From assembly GCF_001562055.1 (NCBI RefSeq), contig NZ_LLWE01000041.1, positions 62,001-126,000 of the forward strand: a stretch of 64,000 nt of DNA. Reading direction: 5' to 3'. This stretch comes from Polycladidibacter stylochi. GTDB taxonomy: Bacteria; Pseudomonadota; Alphaproteobacteria; Rhizobiales; Stappiaceae. This document shows, in pieces, positions 9,840-17,801 of this stretch (within the stretch, counting starts at the first letter, position 1; each line of letters opens with the position of its first letter). Under the pieces are notes generated by a model. That model was given only the letters and a program-made list of their open reading frames with translations. It made no database searches and had not been told where the DNA came from. Position numbers and translations under genes: made by a program.

Positions 9840-11360
9840 TTACAGGTTCTGCAAAAAGCGGCTGCTCATCTTAGCAATATTTTTGTGCTTTTCCTCACCC
9901 ATGCGGTCGTAGCTCTTGTACATCATATTGATACGGGGGTTGTTCTCTAGTTTCGTGCGATTTCGCGCAAGGAAATCCCAATAGAGATAGTTGAAGGGGC
10001 AAGCATGCTCACCACTTTTTTGTGCAACCTTGTACGCGCACTCTTTACAGTAATTGGACATTTTATTGATATAACTGCCACCAGCCGCGTAAGGTTTGCT
10101 GGCCACAAGGCCACCATCTGCAAATAAAACCATACCGTTAACATTGGGCAGTTCTACCCATTCATAGGCATCGGCATAGACACTTAGAAACCAATTATTG
10201 ACATGCTTGGGAGCGACCCCGGTCAGCAATGCGAAATTCCCGAGTACCATAAGCCGCTGAATATGATGGGCATAAGCGTTTTGCTTGGTTTCCAACACAC
10301 ATTGACGCAAACAGTTCATACTTGTTTTGCCTGTCCAGTAAAAATCTGGCAGTGGGGCTTTGGCATTCAGGTGGTTGCAGTGTGCATACTCAGGCATTTT
10401 GAGCCAATAAATACCCCTAATAAATTCACGCCACCCAAGTATTTGACGAATAAACCCTTCAACTGCATTTAACGGTGCTTGGTTATTATAAAAGGCCTGC
10501 TCAGCGGCATGAACACATTCCAGCGGTAGCAATAGGCCACAGTTTAGATAAAAGCTGATATGGGCGTGAAACAACCATGGTTCGCCTTGCACCATAGCAT
10601 CTTGATAATCGCCAAACGAAACCAGCCGTTCTTGAATAAACTGATGCAAAACCTTTATGGCATCATCTCGGGTAACAGCAAAATAAAACGGCTGAAGATC
10701 GCCAAAATGGGCGCTAAATTTTTGCTCGACCAGTTTGAGTACTTCTTGGGTGATAGCATCGATTGGTGCTGAAAAAGCTTGCGGAATGGTCAAATCCGGT
10801 TTGGCTGGGTTGCGGTTTTGTTGGTCATAATTCCATTTGCCGCCTACAGGCTTGTTGCCATTCATCAAAACGTTATATCTACGACGCATATCGCGGTAGA
10901 AATACTCCATTCGCAGTTGTTTTCGTTCCTTGCTCCAATCTGCAAATTCTTGTGGGGTGCATAGAAACCGGTCATCTTCGCGCTGCTCAACCGCCACACC
11001 AAAGTTATCTTGCCAGCTGCTTATTATATCGCTTAGGCGGTACTCCCCTGGCATCGTGACAATAACACGCTCGAAAGGATGCTGTTGCAGGGCTCGTTGC
11101 ACCTCCCTTTGCAGCGATCCGGTATTTTCGGCATCATCCAGCTTGGTGTAGAGTACCGTAATGCCGGCTTGGCGTAGTTCTTGGGCAAAGTGGCGCATGG
11201 CAGAGAACAAAAATGCGATTTTCTTTTTATGGTGCTGTACGTAACGTGCTTCCTCCCATACTTCGCAGATCAAAACACAATCGGTGTCTGCACTTATATC
11301 GCGCAGGCTGGAGATTTGTCGCGACAGCTGATCGCCCAATATCAAGCGCAGTGTTTTCAT
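9840..11360 (-). CDS. phrB: Iron-sulfur bacterial cryptochrome/photolyase (FeS-BCP, PhrB-like)
   Basis: The protein belongs to the deoxyribodipyrimidine-photolyase-related family, whose studied members repair (6-4) photoproducts in DNA by light-driven electron transfer and carry FAD, a lumazine antenna and a [4Fe-4S] cluster. From the ATG at 11360 it has 506 residues. The N-terminus LRLILGDQLS is the antenna-domain start. The FAD region holds ILGWREFIRGIYW and FADGGLVASKPYAAGGSYI. Four cysteines suited to the cluster are visible: one in MNCLRQC, then CKEC and the Cys of HACPFNYLYW. The frame extends five codons further upstream, but MKTLRLI is the family start. The gene stands alone, converging on the chemoreceptor gene. 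Confidence 0.92.
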   Translation of the reverse strand: MKTLRLILGDQLSRQISSLRDISADTDCVLICEVWEEARYVQHHKKKIAFLFSAMRHFAQELRQAGITVLYTKLDDAENTGSLQREVQRALQQHPFERVIVTMPGEYRLSDIISSWQDNFGVAVEQREDDRFLCTPQEFADWSKERKQLRMEYFYRDMRRRYNVLMNGNKPVGGKWNYDQQNRNPAKPDLTIPQAFSAPIDAITQEVLKLVEQKFSAHFGDLQPFYFAVTRDDAIKVLHQFIQERLVSFGDYQDAMVQGEPWLFHAHISFYLNCGLLLPLECVHAAEQAFYNNQAPLNAVEGFIRQILGWREFIRGIYWLKMPEYAHCNHLNAKAPLPDFYWTGKTSMNCLRQCVLETKQNAYAHHIQRLMVLGNFALLTGVAPKHVNNWFLSVYADAYEWVELPNVNGMVLFADGGLVASKPYAAGGSYINKMSNYCKECAYKVAQKSGEHACPFNYLYWDFLARNRTKLENNPRINMMYKSYDRMGEEKHKNIAKMSSRFLQNL

Positions 11361-11589
11361 GTAACCACCCGCCAAGGCTCGAACTAGTAAAAAGTGTCGA
11401 TTATAAATATATGCGCTAGGATATTTATATAATCACTATAGAATTTATTCTGATAATCTATGCAGTATCTATGGTTAATTCTATTATAAATAATAGATAA
11501 AAACTAATTATTGTATATGTGTGGGTTCAGGAATTAATATTTGGGTAAACTATTTGTATTTACTAGGCATAACTGGATTGAGGTAGGCC

Positions 11590-12957
11590 ATGTCAGAGGG
11601 TTTGGGCAATTTAAAACCTTTGCAAACTTTTATCGCGGTTGTGTTTAGCCTAATAATTCTTGGTTTCGGCTTTGCTTTTCTATGGCGCGAACAGGGGCTT
11701 AATACACAAGCTAATTTGCTTATCTGTAGCGGACTGGGCCTTGTTTTTGCTGTTTACGGCTCAACGGTTCATGTGAACTGGATTAAAGGCGCAACTATTA
11801 CCGGTTCAGCGGGCATAACCTACATCTTATTCACGGTATTACAGGGGTATACCTATAATAAACTAGAATATGTTCGCGGTAAAATCCACCAGACCAAAGA
11901 GGTGAAGAACCTATTTATATTTGCGGAAGGACCGGTTTTAAGCGGTCGTTCGGAAAGTAATGGCAATTTTGAGTTTGTCGCTTTCCCGCAACAGCTAGAT
12001 GCAGAAGTCTTTTATATTTCTATCGAAAACGATAAAGACCATCCGATGCGGATTTATTCATTGGGTTGTATTCCTACCCGTTTGCTAAAAGCCCACATGC
12101 ATAAGCAAAAACCGGTGACGCTGCAATTGGCATTTAAAGACGATGGTATTCCTTATCTTTGGAGCACGAGCGAGCAAAAAAGCTATGGTTTATGGAGTGA
12201 AACTAATCAAGCTTGCCCACAACAGCAAGCAGATTTACTTGGAGGGCTTAAGGGGGCTATCAATACAGCTTATAGTCATCTAGCCGTTATGAACCATGCC
12301 TATGCCGATGGTTTGAAAACGCTCAGTAACCCTTTAGAGATTGAAGCGGCTATAGGCGCTTTGGAACATGGCGACTTGGCAACTCGTAATATTGCACGAG
12401 ATACCTTAAGTAAGAATCTGAATAAACCTTCTGTTCAAGAAGCCTTTGCCCAATCATGGGATGTTAAAAGGAATGATTACAATGCCGATTTTGGCAATCT
12501 GACAGCTTGGAGGGGGGCGATAAAAGTCAAGCCTGAGCTTTCTATCTCATTTACAGAGGTGCTAGAGGCAGAGCAGCTTCAATACGTTTTTCAATTATCC
12601 GCGCATCCAGACCGCTCAGTCAGTTATATCGCAAGCGGACTGATAAAATCCACGCTTGAATCTACCAGTCTTGATCCGGTAGGAGGAAAGGACGCCAGAA
12701 GTAAACTGCTCACATCTGCGTTGGATGTATTTCAGCAGCAAACTTCAGCAGACTTTATTTTTCATTCACCCAAAGATAGTGCTCTTGCGCTCAAAACATT
12801 ATCGCTCCTGAGCGAAAGTATTTGTCTATTATCACCCGAAGAAAAAAAGCAGATAGCGGAAAAGGTCAAGGGCTACTCTTTTGAAGGGTCAGAGGCTCAA
12901 GTCCGTTCCTTTGAGAACATGGCAACACAATTCCAGGGCGCAACGACTTGCCCCTAA
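11590..12957 (+). CDS. Membrane-anchored protein of unknown function with a helical-repeat C-terminus
   Basis: This 455-residue protein is preceded by GAGGTAGG about 6 nt before the ATG. It has three hydrophobic stretches at about residues 13-32, 40-60 and 66-86, then a soluble part. Residues 100-220 look beta-rich. Residues 230-440 look all-helical, with sections such as ALEHGDLATRNIARDTLSKNL and SAHPDRSVSYIASGLIKSTL that resemble HEAT-like repeats. I do not recognise a named family. It is monocistronic, with a 210 bp AT-rich upstream region and a stem-loop directly after the stop. Confidence 0.7.
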   Translation: MSEGLGNLKPLQTFIAVVFSLIILGFGFAFLWREQGLNTQANLLICSGLGLVFAVYGSTVHVNWIKGATITGSAGITYILFTVLQGYTYNKLEYVRGKIHQTKEVKNLFIFAEGPVLSGRSESNGNFEFVAFPQQLDAEVFYISIENDKDHPMRIYSLGCIPTRLLKAHMHKQKPVTLQLAFKDDGIPYLWSTSEQKSYGLWSETNQACPQQQADLLGGLKGAINTAYSHLAVMNHAYADGLKTLSNPLEIEAAIGALEHGDLATRNIARDTLSKNLNKPSVQEAFAQSWDVKRNDYNADFGNLTAWRGAIKVKPELSISFTEVLEAEQLQYVFQLSAHPDRSVSYIASGLIKSTLESTSLDPVGGKDARSKLLTSALDVFQQQTSADFIFHSPKDSALALKTLSLLSESICLLSPEEKKQIAEKVKGYSFEGSEAQVRSFENMATQFQGATTCP

Positions 12958-12962
12958 GAAAA

Positions 12963-12989
12963 CACCCACACTAATTTTAGGTGTGGGTG
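12963..12989. terminator. Stem-loop after the unknown membrane protein gene
   Basis: Perfect 9-base arms (CACCCACAC and GTGTGGGTG) enclose a 9-base loop, starting 6 bases after the stop codon. There is no T run, so termination would be intrinsic only in part. Confidence 0.5.
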
Positions 12990-13051
12990 CTGCTATCAGT
13001 TCAATCTAAAGCCTAGATTTGATGTTTCGTATTGCCTTTAGGGACAAGAGA

Positions 13052-13411
13052 TCAAGCCCTTGACCTTTTTCCTTTGGCAAAAAATGAAAACACCACATAG
13101 CCCAAAATAGTCAGGCCCACTGCACCTGCAAGGCCAATGAGGATAAGCATAATCACATCAATTGGCCCGCCAATATCGGAAAAGCCCGAGGATGTCATGA
13201 TTTGCACTATCAAAATTGCCGCTATTGCCCCGACAGGTGCCAAAAGTTCGGCATAGAGAAAGCGTGTGGAGTTCATTTTTTTATCACGGAGCAAGATATA
13301 GACAAAGCTGACCGCGATGAACACAGCACCTGCCATAAGAGCCCAGAATAAACCCGTGCCAAAAATCTCTTCAAACACGGCCAATAATGTGCTGAATGTA
13401 AGGTCTTTCAT
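13052..13411 (-). CDS. Small three-helix membrane protein, DUF5368-like
   Basis: The protein has 119 residues with hydrophobic segments at about 18-42, 55-75 and 83-108 and a basic C-terminus (FFAKGKRSRA). The start MKDLTFSTLLAVFEEIFGTGLFWALM and the AELLAPVGAIAAILIVQI segment fit my memory of the alphaproteobacterial DUF5368 family, which has no known function. It begins 11 bp downstream of the sulfide:quinone oxidoreductase gene on the same strand, with the near-SD GGAGAA before its ATG. The two are therefore probably co-transcribed, and the protein may help sulfide oxidation at the membrane; that role is inference. Confidence 0.7.
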   Translation of the reverse strand: MKDLTFSTLLAVFEEIFGTGLFWALMAGAVFIAVSFVYILLRDKKMNSTRFLYAELLAPVGAIAAILIVQIMTSSGFSDIGGPIDVIMLILIGLAGAVGLTILGYVVFSFFAKGKRSRA

Positions 13412-13422
13412 AGCTATTCTCC

Positions 13423-14739
13423 TTAGGCACGTCCGCGCAGCATGGCGTTATAGGTTGCCTTAAGGGCAATTTCCTTCATGAGCCAAGAAACCCAAAGCTC
13501 CTCTAGCGGGGCAATGACCCCCGGGAACGACGGGGTGAGGTTATTGTTGTAATCGAACTCAACCAACATGGCACGGCCAATGCGGGTAATGAGCGGGCAA
13601 GAGGTGTAGCCATTGTACAAAAGCTCGCCTTTTTCTTTACCCGAAATCTGCGCAATAAGCTGGTCTTCTACCACTGGCACTTGCCACTTGGCACTGGCAG
13701 CGGTTTTACCCTTAGGCACACCGGCAATATCACCGGCCGCATAAATCTCCGGGTAGCGCGCATGTTGCAAGGTGTATTTATCTACCTCGGCCCAACCTTG
13801 GTTTACCCACTTACCGCTTTGCCATGGAAGGGCAGAGTTACGTACCACATCTGGTGCGACCATTGGCGGAATAACGTTGGTGAAGTCGTAGGGCATTTCT
13901 TTCAAGCCATCTTTGGTCTCAAAGAAAGCAATCTTCTTGCCTGGGTCAATCGCCCGCATGACATGATTGTACTGGGTATCAAAACCGCGCTCGTCAAACA
14001 GCATGCGTACTTTTTCGTTAACGATAGGCACCGAGAACAAAGACTTGGAATGGGCAGCATAGTGGATTTTTACTTTACCGCGAGTGCCCTTGCGTCGGGC
14101 GTAATCATCGGTCAAGAAAGTATATTTCAGTGGTGCGCCCGCACACTTCATTTCTGTGGCGGGACGAGTGAACAAGCCAATCCCCCCTTCAGAAGTAAAT
14201 TTGTCCATGGCCTGCCAGGTTTTGGCAGCATATTCAGGGCCAGCATAAACGGCACCTATGCCATCTTTACCCACAAGATCAAGCGACATACCCTCAATAG
14301 CATCGAAATCAAGCTTTAGGCCGGTGGCAAGGATCAAGTAATCATAGGCAACGGTTTTACCGCTGTCAGTGGTTACTTTTTTGGCTTCCGGATCAATTTC
14401 GGCTGCAGCTTCTTGTAACCAGTTCACTGAGCCGGATAACCACTCACTTGTACTGGTAACAGAATAATCAGAGGGCTTTAAACCTGCTGCGATTAGGGTA
14501 AAACCTGGTTGATACAAATGGCGCTTACGACCATCAATAATTGTTATTTCTGCGCCATCAAGACGTTGGGATAGGCGGTTAGCTAGTCCTGTTCCGGCTG
14601 CCCCTGCACCAAGGATAACAATTTTTGCCTTGGTTTTAATTGGATCAGCTTTTGCGCTTTGTGATATATGTGACACTGCGAGCGCAGTCGCCCCTGCGGC
14701 GAGGCCCATAAAGCCACGACGGTTTAAATTTATACTCAT
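13423..14739 (-). CDS. sqr: Sulfide:quinone oxidoreductase (type II-like), Tat-exported
   Basis: SQR oxidises sulfide to sulfane sulfur with FAD and passes electrons to the quinone pool. The 438-residue protein starts with a Tat-like signal (NRRGFMGLAAGATALAVS). The FAD-binding fold follows: KAKIVILGAGAAGTGLANRL near residues 38-56, and the second dinucleotide motif ending YAAGDIAGVPKGKTAASA near 335. The redox cysteine sits in MKCAGAPLKYTFL, and the C-terminal GYTSCPLITRIGRAMLVEFDYN is characteristic of the SQRDL-like type II group. Flavocytochrome c sulfide dehydrogenase is the nearest alternative, but no cytochrome subunit is present. Its placement beside cytochrome bd, which tolerates sulfide, is biologically coherent. 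Confidence 0.85.
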   Translation of the reverse strand: MSINLNRRGFMGLAAGATALAVSHISQSAKADPIKTKAKIVILGAGAAGTGLANRLSQRLDGAEITIIDGRKRHLYQPGFTLIAAGLKPSDYSVTSTSEWLSGSVNWLQEAAAEIDPEAKKVTTDSGKTVAYDYLILATGLKLDFDAIEGMSLDLVGKDGIGAVYAGPEYAAKTWQAMDKFTSEGGIGLFTRPATEMKCAGAPLKYTFLTDDYARRKGTRGKVKIHYAAHSKSLFSVPIVNEKVRMLFDERGFDTQYNHVMRAIDPGKKIAFFETKDGLKEMPYDFTNVIPPMVAPDVVRNSALPWQSGKWVNQGWAEVDKYTLQHARYPEIYAAGDIAGVPKGKTAASAKWQVPVVEDQLIAQISGKEKGELLYNGYTSCPLITRIGRAMLVEFDYNNNLTPSFPGVIAPLEELWVSWLMKEIALKATYNAMLRGRA

Positions 14740-14792
14740 TACCTTGCCTTAGAATATGTAACGGCTAACTTTATTACATTAGCCTAATATAT

Positions 14793-14814
14793 GCCTGCCA
14801 GCAAGCTGGCAGGC
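14793..14814. terminator. Perfect hairpin between cydX and the SQR gene
   Basis: Two 10-base arms (GCCTGCCAGC and GCTGGCAGGC) are separated by only AA. It lies 10 bases after the cydX stop and before the next gene on the same strand, so it probably ends the cydABX transcript. No T run is present. Confidence 0.6.
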
Positions 14815-14824
14815 AATATAGTCT

Positions 14825-14917
14825 TTAGTCTTCCTCTTGTAATTCTAGCCACATGGCATTGACTACTGCAAATAGAGCGGCCAAAGGAAGTCCAAGAACC
14901 CAAGCAAAATACCACAT
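14825..14917 (-). CDS. cydX: CydX, small subunit of cytochrome bd oxidase
   Basis: A 30-codon gene too short for usual ORF calling. The peptide starts MWYFAWVLGLPLAALFAVVN and ends MWLELQEED. It is a single transmembrane helix with the conserved WYF.W.LG start and acidic tail of the CydX/YbgT family, which stabilises the haems of cytochrome bd. AAGGAG lies 8 nt before the ATG. It follows cydB by 15 bp in the same operon (cydA-cydB-cydX), the standard arrangement in proteobacteria. Confidence 0.92.
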   Translation of the reverse strand: MWYFAWVLGLPLAALFAVVNAMWLELQEED

Positions 14918-14932
14918 AAGTTGTTCTCCTTC

Positions 14933-16087
14933 TTAATAAACAACTTCGTTATTTTCCGTTACGTCTTTTTCGGTTACCTTACCCCAAAGTACTTTGTAAA
15001 CCCAGGACGTATAGGCAATAATAATTGGCACAAAAATTACTGCCGAAACCAACATCACAAATAATGTAAGATGCGATGATGAAGAATCCCAAACAGTGAG
15101 AGAGGCGTCGGGATGGGTACTTGAGGGCAGGATGAACGGGAACATGGTCAGCCCTACCGAGGAAATGACACCTACAATCGAAAGTTTTGAGGCGATAAAA
15201 GTTAGCCCCTCCTTACCCGAACGCATGGCAAAGAGTGCAACCAGCGCACCGGCAAACCCAAGGATTGGGGCAAGAATAATCCAGGGGCGGACGCTATATG
15301 CAGCAAGCCAGCTGCCTTCGTGAACCACGTGTGAAAGGAGCGGGTTGGAGGGGCCGTCTGTCACCGCAGGCGCGGCGAAGCTAAATGCATTTATGCCAAG
15401 GCTCAACCAGAGGCCGGCAAGCGCGTAAAGCACAATAAGTGCGAGAGCACCGATAGTACCGTAGGTTTTTGCACGTTGTGCCACAACGCCTTCCGTTTTC
15501 AGGCACAACCATGCCCCCCCATGCATGATAAGCATGGCAACCGAAACAAGGCCGACAAGCAATGCAAAGGGGTTCAACAGACCAAAGAAACTCCCCTCAT
15601 AAACGGGTATCAGCAGGTCTTCGGTTAGATAAAACGGCACACCTTGCAAAACATTACCAACGGCGACGCCAAAAATCAGCGCTGGTACAAAGCCGCCAAT
15701 GAACAAGGCATAGTCCCAGTTGCGCCGCCATGTAGCACTGTCGCGTTTGGAGCGGTATTTAAAAGCTACAGGGCGTAAAATCAGTGCAGCCAGCACCACA
15801 AACATGGCCAAATAAAAGCCGGAGAAGCTGACAGCATAGAGGGGCGGCCAAGCGGCGAAAATGGCACCGCCACCAAGAATAAACCAGACTTGGTTGCCTT
15901 CCCAAACTGGGCCAATGGTGTTGATGGCAATACGCCGTTCCACATCGGTTTTGGCAACAAATGGCAGCAGTGTACCAACGCCCAGATCAAAGCCGTCGGT
16001 AACGGCAAAGCCAATGAGCAACACACCTAGCAAGGCCCACCAGATGATGCGCAGTGTTTCCAAATCAATCAATTGATGCAAAATCAT
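14933..16087 (-). CDS. cydB: Cytochrome bd ubiquinol oxidase subunit II
   Basis: CydB is the second membrane subunit of the high-affinity quinol oxidase that reduces oxygen to water. The 384-residue protein has the family N-terminus (LETLRIIWWALLGVLLIGFAVTDGFDLG, with the conserved GFDLG), then GPVWEGNQVWFILGGGAIFAAWP, and nine or so membrane helices. Its start overlaps the cydA stop by 4 bp (ATGA type), so translation is coupled. Length is normal for the family. The chemical class (bd-type or cyanide-insensitive CIO) is not settled by CydB alone. Confidence 0.96.
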   Translation of the reverse strand: MILHQLIDLETLRIIWWALLGVLLIGFAVTDGFDLGVGTLLPFVAKTDVERRIAINTIGPVWEGNQVWFILGGGAIFAAWPPLYAVSFSGFYLAMFVVLAALILRPVAFKYRSKRDSATWRRNWDYALFIGGFVPALIFGVAVGNVLQGVPFYLTEDLLIPVYEGSFFGLLNPFALLVGLVSVAMLIMHGGAWLCLKTEGVVAQRAKTYGTIGALALIVLYALAGLWLSLGINAFSFAAPAVTDGPSNPLLSHVVHEGSWLAAYSVRPWIILAPILGFAGALVALFAMRSGKEGLTFIASKLSIVGVISSVGLTMFPFILPSSTHPDASLTVWDSSSSHLTLFVMLVSAVIFVPIIIAYTSWVYKVLWGKVTEKDVTENNEVVY

Positions 16088-17676
16088 GATAATGCCTCCA
16101 CTTGCTGCGCTTTTAGTGCTTTACGCTTGGCGAACCATGCTTCCGTTTCAGCCACATCCATGTAAGGGCCTTTCTTGATGTATTTAATCATCAAGCCCAT
16201 TTCGATGACGAACAGCACCGAATAGAAAATAACGAAACCGGCAAGGGTGATAACAAGGTCCGTGACACCGAGTTTGGAAACAGAAAGCGCTGTTGGCAAA
16301 ATGCCATCAACTGTCCACGGCTGACGCCCCATTTCGGCAACAATCCAGCCCATTTCCGCCGCTATCCACGGTGCCGGGATCATAATCACGGCAAAGCGCA
16401 GCGCCCATCTTGGGAATTTCATGCCGCGTACCGAGGCGTGAATGAAGAAGTAGGCCATAGTAGCAATGAACAGGAAGCCAAGACCAACCATAATTCTAAA
16501 TGACCAGAACAACAGACCCACAGGAGGAATAGTGTCTTCTGCAGCCAGTTTGATTTGTGCTTCGGTTGCCTGTCTTGGATCATCCACATATCGCTTCAAC
16601 AGCAGGGCAAAACCCAAATCATTGCTGTGCGCTTCAAACCTTTTTGTCACCTCTTGCGGTGTATTTTTCTTCTCTTTGCGAATGGTCATTAACGCATCAT
16701 AAGCAACAAGCCCCGAACGAATGCGGGCATCGGCTTCGGCGACCAACTCGTTAATGCCAGGAATTTCGGTTTGTAATGATCGCGTGCCAATCAACCCCAT
16801 CACATAGGGTATGTGCAATGCGTAATGGGTCTCACGCGCTTGCGTATCGGGAATTCCAACAAGAGTAAAGGAAGCTGGCGCTGCCTCTGTTTCCCACATG
16901 ACTTCAATGGCTGCCATTTTCATTTTTTGTGAGTGGGCTGCAGAGTAACCAGACTCATCACCCAGCACAACAACAGAAAGCGCTGCAGCAAGGCCGAAAC
17001 TGGCACCAACGGTGAGCGAACGGCGGGCTAATTCATAGTGGCGGCCCTTGAGCAAGAACCAGGCAGAAACACCCATTACGAATACAGAAGCGGTTACATA
17101 GCCGGCAGAAACGGTATGAACAAACTTCGCCTGCGCAACCTCATTGAAAACAACATCAAAGAAGTTGGTCATTTCCATGCGCATGGTAATGGGGTTGAAC
17201 TCGGCACCAACCGGGTTTTGCATCCAGCCATTGGCGATCAAAATCCAGAGGGCCGAAAAGTTCGAACCAATCGCAACCAGCCATGCAACAATGAGGTGCT
17301 TTACTTTGGAAAGCTTATCCCAGCCAAAGAAGAACAAACCAACGAAAGTTGCTTCCAGAAAAAAGGCCATAAGCCCTTCAATGGCGAGTGGAGCGCCAAA
17401 AATATCGCCCACATAATGGCTATAATAACTCCAGTTCATACCGAACTGGAATTCCATGGTGATACCGGTTGCAACACCGATAGCGAAATTGATGCCAAAA
17501 AGTGTGCCCCAAAATTTCGTCATTTGCCGCCAGATGGGACGGTTGGTCATGACATACACAGTTTCCATAATCGCTACGAGGACAGATAGCCCCAGTGTTA
17601 GCGGTACAAATAGAAAGTGGTAGAGGGCTGTCATGGCAAACTGGAGACGCGAGAGTTCAACGATACCCAGTTCCAT
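16084..17676 (-). CDS. cydA: Cytochrome bd ubiquinol oxidase subunit I
   Basis: CydA carries haems b558, b595 and d and the quinol site. The 530-residue sequence begins ELGIVELSRLQFAMTALYHFLFVPLTLGLS, with the conserved His ligand in the ALYHFLFVPL helix. It contains EFQFGMNWSYYSHYVGDIFG, the GRQPWTVDGILPT signature near residue 450, and a Q-loop of the long type between about residues 255 and 390. It is the first gene of cydA-cydB-cydX. An FNR-type box and a TTGACA-like element lie about 90 bp upstream, pointing to induction at low oxygen. Confidence 0.96.
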   Translation of the reverse strand: MELGIVELSRLQFAMTALYHFLFVPLTLGLSVLVAIMETVYVMTNRPIWRQMTKFWGTLFGINFAIGVATGITMEFQFGMNWSYYSHYVGDIFGAPLAIEGLMAFFLEATFVGLFFFGWDKLSKVKHLIVAWLVAIGSNFSALWILIANGWMQNPVGAEFNPITMRMEMTNFFDVVFNEVAQAKFVHTVSAGYVTASVFVMGVSAWFLLKGRHYELARRSLTVGASFGLAAALSVVVLGDESGYSAAHSQKMKMAAIEVMWETEAAPASFTLVGIPDTQARETHYALHIPYVMGLIGTRSLQTEIPGINELVAEADARIRSGLVAYDALMTIRKEKKNTPQEVTKRFEAHSNDLGFALLLKRYVDDPRQATEAQIKLAAEDTIPPVGLLFWSFRIMVGLGFLFIATMAYFFIHASVRGMKFPRWALRFAVIMIPAPWIAAEMGWIVAEMGRQPWTVDGILPTALSVSKLGVTDLVITLAGFVIFYSVLFVIEMGLMIKYIKKGPYMDVAETEAWFAKRKALKAQQVEALS

Positions 17677-17762
17677 AGTGGCTACTCCTTTGTGCCCGTA
17701 TGATAAAAGGTGTATATAAAATACCTGTTTTAGAGTAGTGGACGGGACAAAGGTACTATTCT

Positions 17763-17776
17763 TTGATCTATGTCAA
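17763..17776 (-). promoter_or_regulatory. FNR/FixK-type box upstream of cydA
   Basis: TTGAT-CTAT-GTCAA differs from the palindromic consensus TTGAT-N4-ATCAA at one base. It lies 87 bp before the cydA start and overlaps a TTGACA element on the minus strand, as expected for an activated promoter of a low-oxygen oxidase. Confidence 0.65.
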
Positions 17777-17801
17777 ATTTAAAGAAACTCCACTTAATTA
17801 T

